This document shows, one piece after another, positions 22,480 to 33,099 of a stretch of 64,000 nucleotides of DNA. Position 1 is the stretch's first letter. Every line of letters begins with the position of its first letter. The notes below the pieces were generated by a model. It had not been told where the DNA came from and made no database searches. It saw nothing but the letters and a program-made list of their open reading frames with translations. Both the position numbers and the translations under genes were made by a program. The stretch comes from Anaeramoeba flamelloides (lineage: Eukaryota > Metamonada > Anaeramoebidae), in the NCBI GenBank assembly GCA_027625915.1, contig JANTQA010000057.1, forward strand, positions 7,006,001 to 7,070,000, written 5' to 3'.

Positions 22480-22650
22480 TAAAAAAAAAAGGGTACAAAT
22501 CAAACCACATTAAACTTCAGTACAGTATCTTCCAGAACATGTAAAGGAATTACTGCGAATCAAACCCAATGTCAAAAATTAACAAAGAATAAAGATGGTT
22601 TCTGCCGAGTACATAGAAACCAAGCAGAATCACTTAACAATCAATATTGA
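22480..22650 (+). pseudogene. LINE Cys/His knuckle (CxG...QC...FCxxH)
   Basis: Open stretch with 'CKGITANQTQCQK' and 'GFCRVH', the C-x8-C...C-x2-H spacing of a small zinc-binding module found in many nucleic-acid-associated proteins. It ends at a TGA followed by the next open block in the same frame. Confidence 0.5.
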
Positions 22651-23415
22651 ATTGATCGTTTGGTCAAATTAGTAAAAGAACTTAATCTAAATAATTGGGT
22701 ATATTTAGAAGATAATTTAAATATTTATATTAATAATACAAGAAATTTTTCCCACAAAAATCATAATAAAAATAATTTTTTAAATTATTCTTTTACTAAT
22801 TATAAAAACCCTTTCCAAAGTCCAATCATACTCAATTTAAAAATTATCAATAAAACAAAGGACTATCAAACAAATTTTATAATTTTAAAATTAATATTAA
22901 TAATATTTAATAAATATATAAATTGGAATATACAAAAACTTAATTTTAAACAATTCATTTATTGGTTTAAAAAATCCTTTAATTATACACACCAAAATTC
23001 AATTAATGAATATAATTATATAAAAAAAGTAAAATTATTATTTTTAGAAAATTTTTTTCAAATATATTATAAAAAATTTAATTATATAAAAATCACAAAT
23101 AATGGAAAAATTAGTAATTATTACCCACATAAAAATAATTGCCAAAATACCAACGAAAAATTACAAAAAGTAGGATTATTAAATCAATTAATTTTTAAAC
23201 AAAAATTTATCAAAATTTTACAAGTTTTTATAATAATTAATAAATATCCTATTTTAAGATTTGTAAAGAGGGGGGGAAATATGATTGTCTTATGGGATAA
23301 ATATGAAAATATTTTAAAAATAATTAAAATAATAAAAAATAATCTACCAATACTACCAAAAGATATGACAATTCAGATGATAAATAAAAAAAAATCAATT
23401 AATTCCAAAATTTAA
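22651..23415 (+). pseudogene. LINE unrecognised domain between ORF1 and endonuclease
   Basis: About 250 residues, rich in Asn, Ile, Lys and aromatics, open throughout. No family recognised. It sits between the zinc knuckle and the endonuclease and could be the C-terminus of ORF1 or the N-terminus of ORF2. Confidence 0.45.
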
Positions 23416-23459
23416 TAATAATAAAAGATTAAAAAATAATAAAATTTTAGACTTAAAAT

Positions 23460-24112
23460 TGGTTTTTTCCTCTTTTAATATTTGAGGGTTAAATAATTTT
23501 GACAAAAAAAAACTTTTGGAATCTTTTCTTATTCATAACGACTTAGATATTTGTTTTCTTCAAGAAACAAAAACTAAAAATAATCCAAATCTTATCTTTT
23601 TTGAGACACTAATCAAAAATAGTTATGGTGAAAAAAGGCCAAATGTGGTTTACAAATATTATTTAGAAAGATTTATAAAAAATTTATTTATGAAATCCAA
23701 TATCCAGACCAAGATATACAAATAATTCGCCTCACAGATATAATTTTTATAAATTTATATCTAAGAGAAGATAGAAAAAATGAATTTAAAAAAAATTATT
23801 CAAAATTTAATAATAAAATATCATAATTTCAAAACAATTATTGTAGGAGATTTTAATCTTACAGATATCGAAATAATAAAAAATTTCAACTTAAAAAATT
23901 TTGAAATAATTTCAAATAGTTCAAATAGCAGAACAAATAATATCGACCATATTTTAATCAATTTTAAAAATAAATTTATTTTAAAAAATTCAAAAACAAT
24001 ACAAAATGATATGTCAGATCATAAAATGATTCTTAACAACTTTGCCTTAAAAACAGATTGGAATATTAAAAAAAAATATAAAATTTCAAATCAGAATAAT
24101 TATCAAAAATAA
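23460..24112 (+). pseudogene. LINE AP-endonuclease, broken
   Basis: Endonuclease motifs in order: 'SFNI-TGA-GLN' (Trp expected at the TGA), 'DICFLQETKT' with the catalytic Glu, 'IIVGDFN' and 'SDHKMI' with the final Asp-His. These motifs cut target DNA in known LINEs. The middle third is frameshifted (a better frame, 'IIRLTDIIFINLYLRED', runs near 23720-23775), so no active enzyme is encoded. Confidence 0.8.
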
Positions 24113-24600
24113 TTTTCAAATTATTTTTCTGAAAAAAATTTTATGTTAGATACTAACACAATAAAAAATTTTAAGAAAAAATTTATTCAATACAGAGATA
24201 TAATTTAACAAGAAAAGAAAAATGACCCAAAAATTGCTCCATTAATAAAAAATCTCTTAAGTAATCCTAAATTAATTCATCGAATCAAAAAAATTAACAA
24301 AGGAGCTTGGAATAAATTTATTAATGAAATAAACTTAGAATTTATTGAAAATAAAAATTTTTGGAAAAAAATAAATTTAATAAGGGCTAAAAAAATGAAA
24401 ATGATTTTAAACAATATAAATATGATTGAAGAGTATTTTGGTCATATTAAAAAAATTCAATTGAACCAAGTAAAAAGATTCTAGAGTATATCAAAAATCT
24501 CAAAATAACTAATTTAAAAGAGTTTAAAATTGATATTTTTTTTCCAATTGAAAATATTAAAAATACAATTAAATATTTAAAAAATAAATCAGTAAAAGGA
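24113..24600 (+). pseudogene. LINE linker between endonuclease and polymerase
   Basis: Interrupted frames containing 'LSNPKLIHRIKKINKGAWNK' and 'FWKKINLIR', which match the minus-strand copy at 10.96-11.28 kb. Linker typical of LINE ORF2 proteins. Confidence 0.6.
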
Positions 24601-25953
24601 TTTCAAAAAATTGAAATTTTAAAATTTATTAATGATGGAGAAAATGATATAAATTTCAATTTGGAACAAATCGAAAACACAAATTATAAAAGATTTTTAA
24701 TTACAATCCAAAATATATTCAATAAATGGTTAATTACCCCTAATGATAAAACTATTGAATATATTAAAAAAAGATCAATTCTATTTATTCATAAAAAAGG
24801 AGACGAAGGTGTAACTCTGAATTATCAACCAATTTCAATTAATCAAAGTTTACCAAGATTATTTCTTAAAATGTTATATAAACTAATAGAACCCTGTTGG
24901 GAATTTATTCATAAATCACAATTTGGGTTTCGAAAAAAATATGATACTCGAATTGCAGTCTTAAATTTCTTGAATATATATAAACAAATATAATCAAAAA
25001 ATGAAAATGAAAATGATATAACTTATATTTTAATGATTGATATAGCTAATTGTTTTGATTCAATTAATTTTAAAATAATTAGAAAAACAATAAAAAAGCT
25101 TATTTTAAATAAAATTATTCAAAATTTTTTAATAAAATATTATCAAGGAGAAGGGCTTGGTATATTCCAAGGAGACCCATTATCACCTATAATATTTTCT
25201 CTTATTTCACACTTTCTTTTATTAAAAATAATAACATTAACAAATAATTGTCAAATGTTTGCAGATGATTTGATTTTAATCATAAAAGGAAATATAAATC
25301 AAATAAATAGAAAATTAATATTAATATATCAAATAATTATTCAATTTGGGTTAAAACCTAATAAAAACAAAACAGAAATAACACAAGATTTATCTAAGAT
25401 TAAATATTTGGGAATTTTTTTAGAAAAAATTTCACATTTAGTGTATAATCTGAAAAAGGCAAAAGAAACTTATAACAATTCTAAACAATTATTTGATAAC
25501 AATTTATTAACAAATAATTTGAAAATTAGATTATTTAAATCTTTTATACTAAGTCAACTGACATATGGTTTAGAAATATATAACTATAAAATAGCAACGA
25601 TAAATTATTTAAATTCATGGATTAACACATGTATTACCAAAATATGCAAAATAAAGCGAAATACGCCAGTTCTTATCTATAAAACAGAATTTAAATTCGA
25701 AAATTTGGTAATTTCAATTAATAAAAAGAAATTCAAATTCAAAAATAAATTAAAAAATCTATCGCTGCCTTATCTGAATAAACTAATAAATTTTAACCAA
25801 AGAATTAACAATAAAATTAATTGGAATTCAAAGAATTTAAAACTTCTTAAAAACGAAATTTATAATTATAATTATAATGAATTGTTAAATTCTACCATCT
25901 GGAAAGTACAAGAATACTTTAAAATAATAAAAATCAAAAAAAATTATTTACTA
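24600..25953 (+). pseudogene. LINE reverse transcriptase
   Basis: Polymerase motifs are clear: 'FIHKKGDEGVTLNYQPIS', 'SQFGFRKKYDTR', 'MIDIANCFDSINF', 'GIFQGDPLSPIIFSLISH', 'QMFADDLILI' (catalytic FADD), 'FGLKPNKNKTE' and 'IKYLGIFLE'. One TAA near 24993 separates the fingers from the palm; the palm-to-thumb part is open for 307 residues, ending in the MITE. The catalytic residues are retained. Confidence 0.85.
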
Positions 25954-26152
25954 TAGTCAGTTTCACTTTTAAGGCACAAACTTTCAACTAAATTTAAGGC
26001 ACAAAAAAAATCTCAAATTAAAGCACAAAATCCAAATTCTAGTAAAAATAAATTGTAAAAAAAAAAAAATTCCAAATTTTGTGCCTTAATTTGAAATTTT
26101 TTTGTTCCTTAAATTTCGTAGAAAGTTTGTGTCTTAAAAGTGAAACTGACTG
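25954..26152. mobile_element. TA-MITE, palindromic, inside the LINE
   Basis: Flanked by TA, with ends TAGTCAGTTTCACTTTTAAG and CTTAAAAGTGAAACTGACTG. It interrupts the coding region between thumb and C-terminal cluster, so it arrived after the LINE. Its two arms remain highly complementary. Confidence 0.9.
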
Positions 26153-26516
26153 TAATCAAAAATACTTATGTTACCCATCAAGCTCAACAATTCTAAAATT
26201 CAGAACATTTACTAACTGCTTAAATAGATATTACTATGTAATGAATAAAAACTCAAATAAATTTTGTCCTTTATGATTAAAATATGAACATAAAGAGATA
26301 ATAGAAAACAATGATCACTTTTTCTGGGTGTGTCCTTCCTATATAAAAGATAGATTGATATTTTTAAATAAATTAAAAGAATTAAATTTTAATGAAATAA
26401 TTTTAAACTGTGACAGCTTAAAAGTATTTTCATTAATTAATAATCGTAGAATCTATGATTTTACGCTTAAATTCCTGAAAGGGAATTTAAGTAAAAGAGC
26501 ACTCAGAGTGTAAAAT
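26153..26516 (+). pseudogene. LINE C-terminal region after the MITE
   Basis: 'TILKFRTFTNCLNRYYYVMN' matches the minus-strand copy at 9.2 kb. The Cys cluster reads 'FCPL-TGA', where the TGA replaces the expected second Cys (the other copy has 'CDLC'), then 'DHFFWVCPSY'. It ends 'SKRALRV' and TAA. Confidence 0.7.
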
Positions 26517-26523
26517 TTTACAC
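26508..26523 (+). promoter_or_regulatory. LINE 3'-end palindrome
   Basis: GTGTAAAATTTTACAC, a perfect 16-bp palindrome at the stop codon, about 15 bp before poly(A). Equivalent stems of different sequence lie at the same place in the minus-strand copies, which suggests an RNA hairpin recognised by the element's polymerase. Confidence 0.55.
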
Positions 26524-26547
26524 TTCCTCATCAATAAAAAAAAAAAA

Positions 26548-26561
26548 CTAAAGGAAAATTT
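26548..26561 (+). repeat. LINE target site duplication, right
   Basis: CTAAAGGAAAATTT directly after the poly(A) tail, identical to 20649-20662. Confidence 0.85.
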
Positions 26562-26695
26562 TTCACTTTTTTACAATTCTAAAGAGGATCAGAAAATAAA
26601 ATTTTTTACTTTGGTTTTATTTCATTATTTTAATTATTTAAAGTACTTCATTCATTAGATTTTTTAAATTTTTTTTTTCAAAGTCTCCAAGAAAT

Positions 26696-26790
26696 TGTCA
26701 CAATAGAATGCTGGGAAGAATTGCTTAAAATGGTGTTTTGAATGTTGAATAACTTATCTTTTATCCTTCTCTCAACATTCTATTGTGGCA
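26696..26790. repeat. small inverted repeat in element Y
   Basis: TGTCACAATAGAATGCTGG near the start pairs with CAACATTCTATTGTGGCA at the end around a loop of about 50 bp. Either a tiny MITE or a functional hairpin of element Y. Confidence 0.6.
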
Positions 26791-27616
26791 TTTAATTTTT
26801 TCATTTTTTATTTTTTCATCATTTTTGAATTTTTTTAATCATGAAAACATAATAAAGCAATTAGAAATTTTTTTTTATCAATGATATTTGGGATTAATGG
26901 ATTTTGTAATATGAATAAAACATTACAATTGAGAGAATCATAAAAGGAAACATAAATGGGACCAAAATAGCTAGAAGAATTCCAAAAAAAGAATAATTAA
27001 GTCAAATTATTACTTAGTTAGGATTTTAAATCGTTGGATTTAGTGGAATTGGAGAAGTGAATATGATTATATGTTATCAAAGTTTAAACCACAAAATAGC
27101 TATCAGTTTTATTCTAAGAATCTGATATTATCTTCTCCCAAAAAAAACTAAATCTCATTACAAAAATTTGGACAAGCCCAAAATCAAAAATAGGTAAACA
27201 AAAACCCAATTTATGATCTTTTACCAAATGTAATATAAAACCACATTTCAGTAACATAAAATTAAAGTTTTTATAGGTAATCATTTTCATCCAAATATAA
27301 GAAAACAATATAAAATAAAAAATTAAAACAAGTCTGTACAAAATAAGGAAACCAGCTGAAATGAAAGAGTCTATTACAAAAAATTTATTGGTAGATTTGT
27401 TAAAATTACACCAAGAATAGTTGATCGATCAAATGATAAGATACCATGGACAATTGGATGTGATTTTCAATTTAGGAAACTCAACTGTAACCATCTATCA
27501 ACCATCGATTAAAAAATTTTCAGAACTAACAAAACAGATTTCGTAACTGAAAAATTGAAAATGAAAACAAAAACAAAAATGACAAAAAATGAAATATTAT
27601 ATAAATTAAAATTACT

Positions 27617-27690
27617 TCCCAATTGGATGTAAATCATGTTATTGTTATTCTTCCAACTGTATAAACTGTTCCCAAATTAATGGAATTAAG
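27617..27690 (+). pseudogene. possible transposase CXC-type relic in element Y
   Basis: One plus frame reads 'GCKSCYCYSSNCINCSQ' and then 'INGIK', resembling the Cys-rich segment with a following 'NGLK' found near the C-terminus of some DNA-transposon proteins. The frame around it is short and AT-rich. Weak call. Confidence 0.25.
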
Positions 27691-28030
27691 TTTTTTTTAA
27701 TAAAATTAAATAAAAAAAAAAAATATTATTTTATCAATATAATCTCGTTTATTTTATTATTTAACAATAACTAAAAAAAAAATTATCAAATAATTTTTTA
27801 AAAAGATTTTTAGAGAATCTACGATCAAACGCCACTAAAATAAAATGTTCTAATAACATCTCTCTCAAATTTTTATTATGTCTTATGGTGTAGCTACTCC
27901 CTTAAATTAATAAATTGTTTAAATGAAGTTTAACTCATTTATTTCAGAGGTCGAAACACAAATTTCAAAAAAAAATATTTCAAAGATCTTAACGAGATTT
28001 TATTATTTTCTAAAAATTCTACTCCCTTAA

Positions 28031-28480
28031 ATTAAAATAACAAAAAAAAGATCTGCATTATGATTAATTTTACCAGTCACAAAAGTCTGAAAAATCTAGA
28101 GTAAATCTTTGAAAAGTTTGTCTTTTAACCACAAAAGAGAATTAAATTGATTACATATCTTGGAAATCCCTTGTTCCAATTTTTTTCTTAATTATTGGTA
28201 TTTGGATAATAAATGGGAAAAATATTTAAATTCTTCTTTCCTTTCTTTTTTTTTAAAAACAATAACTTTCAAAGAAAAAGATTGTAATTTGTGATCTAAC
28301 TTTATTTGTTTGGCACTTTTTATTTCAGTTTGATTTTTTGGGTGAACTATTGAATGTTAAATGAAATCAAGAGTTCAGTGTTGAATATCTAAAAATCAAC
28401 TGAAATTTTATCCAATTTAAATTTCAAATATAAGTATTGAATTTTCAAACCAGAATAAACCTGAATCCTTTTTAGTGCTT
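28031..28480 (+). repeat. conserved 5' flank of B-box copies 3 and 4
   Basis: Matches 15.06-15.33 kb in order and orientation ('gatctg...', 'tcttggaaatt'), so the duplication that produced copies 3 and 4 included at least 450 bp of upstream DNA and possibly the promoter. Confidence 0.55.
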
Positions 28481-28709
28481 TACCAAATTAACAAGTTATT
28501 TTTCCAACTTTTTCATTCAATTCGAAGAAAAAATTCTTATTTTTATTTTTATTTAGTTTTTTTGGTTTTTTTTTCGATTTTTCATTTTTTTTCTTTTTCT
28601 TTTCTTCAAACAAACTTTCTCTTAATTTCATCCAATCAACCAACTCCCAAAACCCCAGTCTAAAAACAAAACAAACACAATATAAAACCCACAATTTTTC
28701 ACATTAAAA

Positions 28710-30346
28710 ATGTCTCAAGCAAATAAAAACAAAAAAGAAACAAAAAATAATAAAATAAAAAAAGAAGAAGAAAATATCCAAAAAGAATCAAAAAGCAATG
28801 AAAAAAATGTTCCAATTGGTTTACCAACCAAAACCAGAATCAAATGTGAAGTTTGTTCAAAAGAAGATGCTGAATTTTATTGTTCTCAATGTCTTGTTCA
28901 TTATTGTCTAAAATGTGAAGATCTAGTTCATAGTCATTTTTTGAAAAAAAAACATCAAAAATTCATTTCTCAAGATATTTTCATCAAAAACCAAGGTAAA
29001 TTTTTTTGAGTTTTTCTTTTTTGATTTATTACCTTTTGGGAGTTTTTACAATGGATAAATTAACTTTCTTTGACTTTTATTTTTTTTGTTTTTATAAGTG
29101 TTCAATTGGATTTATTTATTTTATTTTTTCTTTTTTTTTCCTTTCTCTTTCTTTTTCTCATTAAAAAAAAAACAAAAAAAAACAACAAAAATAAAAAACA
29201 AAAACCAAAACAGAGTCCAAAGAAACCAACAATAATAGATGTCCAAAACACAAGAAAAAATTCAAAATTTATTGTGAAGAAGAAGATCAATTAATTTGTA
29301 GATCTTGTATTGAATATTGCCTTGATCAAAATCATTCTTTATTAACCTTAAATTCCAAATCCAATCAAATATTCCAAAAAATGCAAATAATCCTGAAAGA
29401 AATCCAAACCAAAGAAAAAGAAAACCAATTATCAATTCAAAAAAGCCAACAAAATAAAAATAAATTAAAACAAAAAATCCAACAAATTTCACAACAAATT
29501 GAAAAAGAATCAGATTTATTAAAACAACAAATTGATAAATCCAAAAACCAACAATTAAAAGTATTAAAAACAATCCAAATCATAATTGAAAATCAATTCA
29601 ATCAAAAAATCCAAAACAATGAAAAAACTATTCAAAAAATCAACGAAGATAAAACCAAAATCCAAAAAATAAGCAATTTAAAAACAAAAAACAAAAACAT
29701 TGAATTAATCAATGAATCTAAAGAATTAATCAATGAATTTAAAGAGATAATCAATAAATTTAAAAAAAGAAAAGAAAAAGAAAAAGAAATACAAAAATTT
29801 AAATTATCCAAAGAAATTTTTGATCCAAAAATGAATTCTCAAAATACAATAAAATTAAAAAACCAAAACCAAACAGCTTGGAATCCTTCTACAAACTACA
29901 TGGGAAGAATTTTGGGACAAACCAAATACTCAACTGGAAAACATAAAATCCAAATCAAAATTGACCAATTTCCAAATACCCAATCTCGATCAAATAGGAT
30001 TAATTTAGGAGTAATCCAAACCGAAAATCGAGAAAAATTAATTAGGAATCGAGATTATGAAGAATCCTATTATTTTGCAACTCATTGGAATAAGAATTTA
30101 CTTGAAAGTTCAAAAAGAAAAAAAGAAAATGGAAAACAGTATGAAGAAAGATATCCAGAAAATATCAAATTAAAAGAAAATGATATTTTAGAGATTTTAT
30201 TAGATATGGATCAAAAAACAATTGCATTCAAAATCAACGAAAATTATCTTGGAATTGCCTGGGAAAATTTACCCAAAAGTGTTCATTTTTTTGCCTATTT
30301 TCCATGGATGAAAGGAAATAAAAAAAATCAAATTACTTTGATTTAA
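28710..30346 (+). CDS. B-box/B-box/coiled-coil/SPRY protein, copy 4 (intact, best copy)
   Basis: Exons 28710-28995 and 29214-30346 join in frame (G|AG) to give 472 residues. The 218-bp intron has a GTAAAT donor and a CAG acceptor. B-box type 1 ligands are C46, C49, C58, C61, C66, C69, H74 and H82. The second B-box has C105, H108, C116, C124, C127, C131 or D133, and H136. A long Gln/Lys coiled coil spans about 140-290. The C-terminal SPRY domain (about 300-472) carries 'INLGVIQTENREKLI', 'DILEILLDMDQKTIAFKIN' and 'LGIAWENLPKSVHFFAYF'. The layout equals TRIM proteins minus the RING, so a scaffold or recognition role is inferred, not ligase activity. A TATAAAA motif lies about 30 bp before the ATG and is shared with copy 5. 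It sits just downstream of the nested element stack. Confidence 0.88.
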
Positions 30347-30820
30347 GAATTACAGATCCAACAGATATTTCGCTACCATAGATTATTAAAAAAAACTTGA
30401 GTGGTGAATTACACTTTTTGAACAATTTCACCTTTGTAAATTATTTATTAAAACCCGAAAATAAAACTGTTCTCTTTTAAGATAGTTAAAAAAAATAAAA
30501 AAACACTTTAATTTTTTATTTAGTATTTTTTGAATAGATCAACCTCTCAGATATATTTTAATTTAATAACTAATATTTTGATTTTGTTCCTTTGGATCTA
30601 TGATTCTAAATTTTTCGAATTTTTATTTTATAAATAAACCAATTATTTTTCTATTTAATTCAAGAAAAAAACTCTCAAAGATTTTGATTTTTAGAAAGTT
30701 TAGAAATCTCTCTTAAATATGTCTAACCTTCCTTCAGATATAAATTTATTAAAAATCCATATTTCAATACAAATAATCATTATTCAAATGCCTGCAATTT
30801 TAAGATAAAATATTTTTTCC

Positions 30821-31974
30821 TTAAGGGAGTAGTATTTGTTAAAAATTAAATGAAATCTTGGAAAGATCTTTCAAAAAACTTTTTTTGTAATTTTTTGTTT
30901 TGTTCTTATGAAAATGATGAGTTGAACCTCATCTAAACAATTTATTAATTTGAGTCTATTTTTTTGAAATCCAACATTCACATGATTTCAATATAAAAGG
31001 AAAAAAAGTAACCTTATTATTTTTATTAACAATTAAGTTAATTCTTGAAAATGGGAAAAATACTTATTTTTTGTTTTATTGTTGGAAATTTATGATTTTG
31101 AAAAAAATTTTTTTATTTTGTTATTATTTTTAATAATTAATCTTTCAATTTAAATCCTCACCAATAAAACTAATTGATGTATTGATGATTCAATAAATGA
31201 AAATTTGATAAAAGTTTTACCAAAATTTATCAATGAAATTGAGAATTATTAAGAAAAAAAGTTTTTATTTTTTAAAGTTTGAAAAAAGTAATTTTCTTGT
31301 TTTCAAAAAATTGCAAAAGAATTATAAAACAATTTTGAATTTCGAATTTTTTTTTAACAAATTGTTTGGTCTTATTTGCAAGAATCATTATAGCAATTTA
31401 AATTATTTTTAGAATAAAAAAAAATTAATTTGGTGTTTTGAAGATAAAAATGACAAAATACCCAAATTATCTTTAAGATAATTTTATTTTGAAAAAACGA
31501 ATTTCATCTTGGAAGAAAAGTACAATTTTGAAGTAAAATTTGTCAATGACCATAAAAATTGAAAAGTTAAAACTATCCTTCTTAAAACAATATATTTATT
31601 TTTTAATAGGTCCAATAAATCATTTTTTTTATTAACCAAAAGAATTATTTCAAAATTGAAAATAAAATTCTTTTATTAATATTCGACAGCAAAGACTTGG
31701 TATTGTTTAAAAAAAATGATGGGAATGGTAAACAAAACAAGGTAAAAAGCTTGTTCTAAGGTAATGTTAAAAATAAAGTGCATTTAAAGATTTTCTTTTT
31801 GACGATAAAAATTAAAAAAAAATTCGATTTTATCACAAAAAAATTTTCATTTCTGGATTTCTTCATCGATCAGAATTTTTCGCAACTTGGGATATAAATA
31901 TTTGTAAGTAGAGAGTGTAACCATAAAAATATTATAAAATTTTACTCTGTTGTCATAGAGTACTGAACCCTTAA
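30821..31974 (-). mobile_element. element X, most complete copy (inverted)
   Basis: A 1.15-kb copy bounded by TTAA at both ends: TTAAGGGAGTAGTATTTG and, inverted, TTAAGGGTTCAGTACTC. It matches the X segments at 11.45 and 19.69 kb in reverse orientation and has no MITE Z, element Y or LINE in it. Only TTAAGGG and a few further positions are shared by the two ends. There is no coding frame. Confidence 0.65.
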
Positions 31975-32156
31975 AATGATTTTTTTGATCCTAAAAGGTT
32001 TCAAATATTCAAAATTTACTCAAATTCTCATTTTTTCTTAGCTCCAAATTGAAAAAAATTGTTTGATTGTAAACGAAATTTTATACAAAATTCATTCAAA
32101 TAATCATCATTTTTATTGAAATAAATCATTTTTTTTTGGTCTCAATACAAAAACTT

Positions 32157-32857
32157 TTAAGGGTTGAGTCATTACGGTGAAATATTTTATTCTGAAATGG
32201 AAAAAAACTTTTTAGTAATTTTATTGAGGACCTAGCACCAATCAAAAACCAACCGACTTATGATGTAAGATCAATCGATCTCCAAAAATCTACAACTAAA
32301 AATGAGGACATTTTTAGAAAAAAGCGCCAAAGAGCGACACTCAATTTCCAATAAGAATGGTTGTAAATTACAATTTTGAAAACAACTATGTCAGTTTTTA
32401 AGTGTCGTTCTTTGGCACTTTTTGAGATCTCGGTTATTTTTTTTTTCTTTTTTTTCATTTTTCAAATGAAATATTTTTATTGAAAGAATATTACCTAATC
32501 CATGCTTGGTCTAATTTAGAGGGTTACAAAATAATCACAAATCATACTAAATCGAATTAAAAGTATTGCGAAATTCAAGAAAGCAATTTGTTTTAAATTA
32601 AAGAAATTTAACCATTTGGAAATAGAAAATGACAAAAAATGTAATTTTTTTTTATAAATTATCATTTTTTGAAATTGAGAACTCTTTCAAACTTATTTTT
32701 CTTCTTTGAATTTTTTGTCAAAGATATCCGATGGAATTGTTTTTTTTGTTATTTGAATTTTGTCAACCAAAAGAAGGAGTATTTAACAATACCCTTTTGG
32801 GTCTCAGGTCACCCCTTGAGTATGGTGAATATTCAGTGTAAATGACTAGACCCTTAA
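32157..32857. mobile_element. TTAA-MITE, copy A (701 bp)
   Basis: Ends TTAAGGGTTGAGTCATTACG and the inverse of TTAAGGGTCTAGTCATTTAC, with TTAA on both sides. An internal inverted repeat (AAAAAGCGCCAAAGAGCGAC near 32322 against GTCGTTCTTTGGCACTTTTT near 32405) forms a 22-24 bp stem. It is inserted in the 5' flank of B-box copy 5; the flank of copy 2 is the empty site. Confidence 0.85.
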
Positions 32858-33099
32858 GAATGATTTTTTATTGATCAAAAAATTCTGTAAACTTTCTTTG
32901 AAAGTAAAAATTAAAAAAAATATAAATTTTTTATTTTTAATTTTCTTTTCCTTCTAAGTTTACTTGTAAAGGAAAAATATTCAATTTATTTCTAAAAAAA
33001 CTCTTTAAACAAGTTTTACAAAACAATCAAAATATAATAAAAACCCCAGTCTAAAAACAAAACAAACACAATATAAAACCCACAATTTGTCAATTAAAA

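Larger units (their letters stand above)
20663..26547 (+). mobile_element. non-LTR retrotransposon (LINE), near full length
   Basis: It is bounded by a perfect 14-bp duplication and ends in poly(A). Order on the plus strand: two RRM-like segments, a poly-Asn/Gln tract, a Cys/His knuckle, an unrecognised domain, AP-endonuclease, reverse transcriptase and a C-terminal Cys/His cluster, then a 16-bp palindrome. Multiple stops and frameshifts make it inactive, and a TA-MITE sits in its C-terminal part. Family placement (L1/Tx1-like or other) is not settled by eye. Smaller 5'-truncated relatives lie at 8.9, 17.5, 17.85 and 18.96 kb. Confidence 0.9.
20632..27905. mobile_element. element Y, TTAA-flanked, interrupted by the LINE
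   Basis: Ends TTAAGGGGGTAGC and GCTACTCCCTTAA bound about 1.38 kb of DNA once the LINE is subtracted. TTAA targets are typical of the piggyBac and Kolobok superfamilies. The target is uninterrupted at 12.07 kb and, inverted, at 30.95 kb ('ttaataaattgttta'). The interior has no long frame. A CxxCxC-x4-CxxC stretch near 27.63 kb may be a transposase relic. Confidence 0.75.
19691..28030. mobile_element. element X, host of nested insertions
   Basis: The outer copy is recognised from 19691-20631 and 27906-28030, which are contiguous in the related copies at 11.45-12.18 and 30.82-31.97 kb. Its right end is CTACTCCCTTAA. It is interrupted by MITE Z (20244-20507) and by element Y (20632-27905). The left end is lost at the junction with a LINE fragment. 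Confidence 0.7.

Noticed and set aside
22651-24112. TGA read as Trp (recoded genetic code)
   Set aside because: One TGA falls at an expected Trp, but others fall at Cys or linker positions, TAA and TAG stops are also present, and intact host genes need no recoding.
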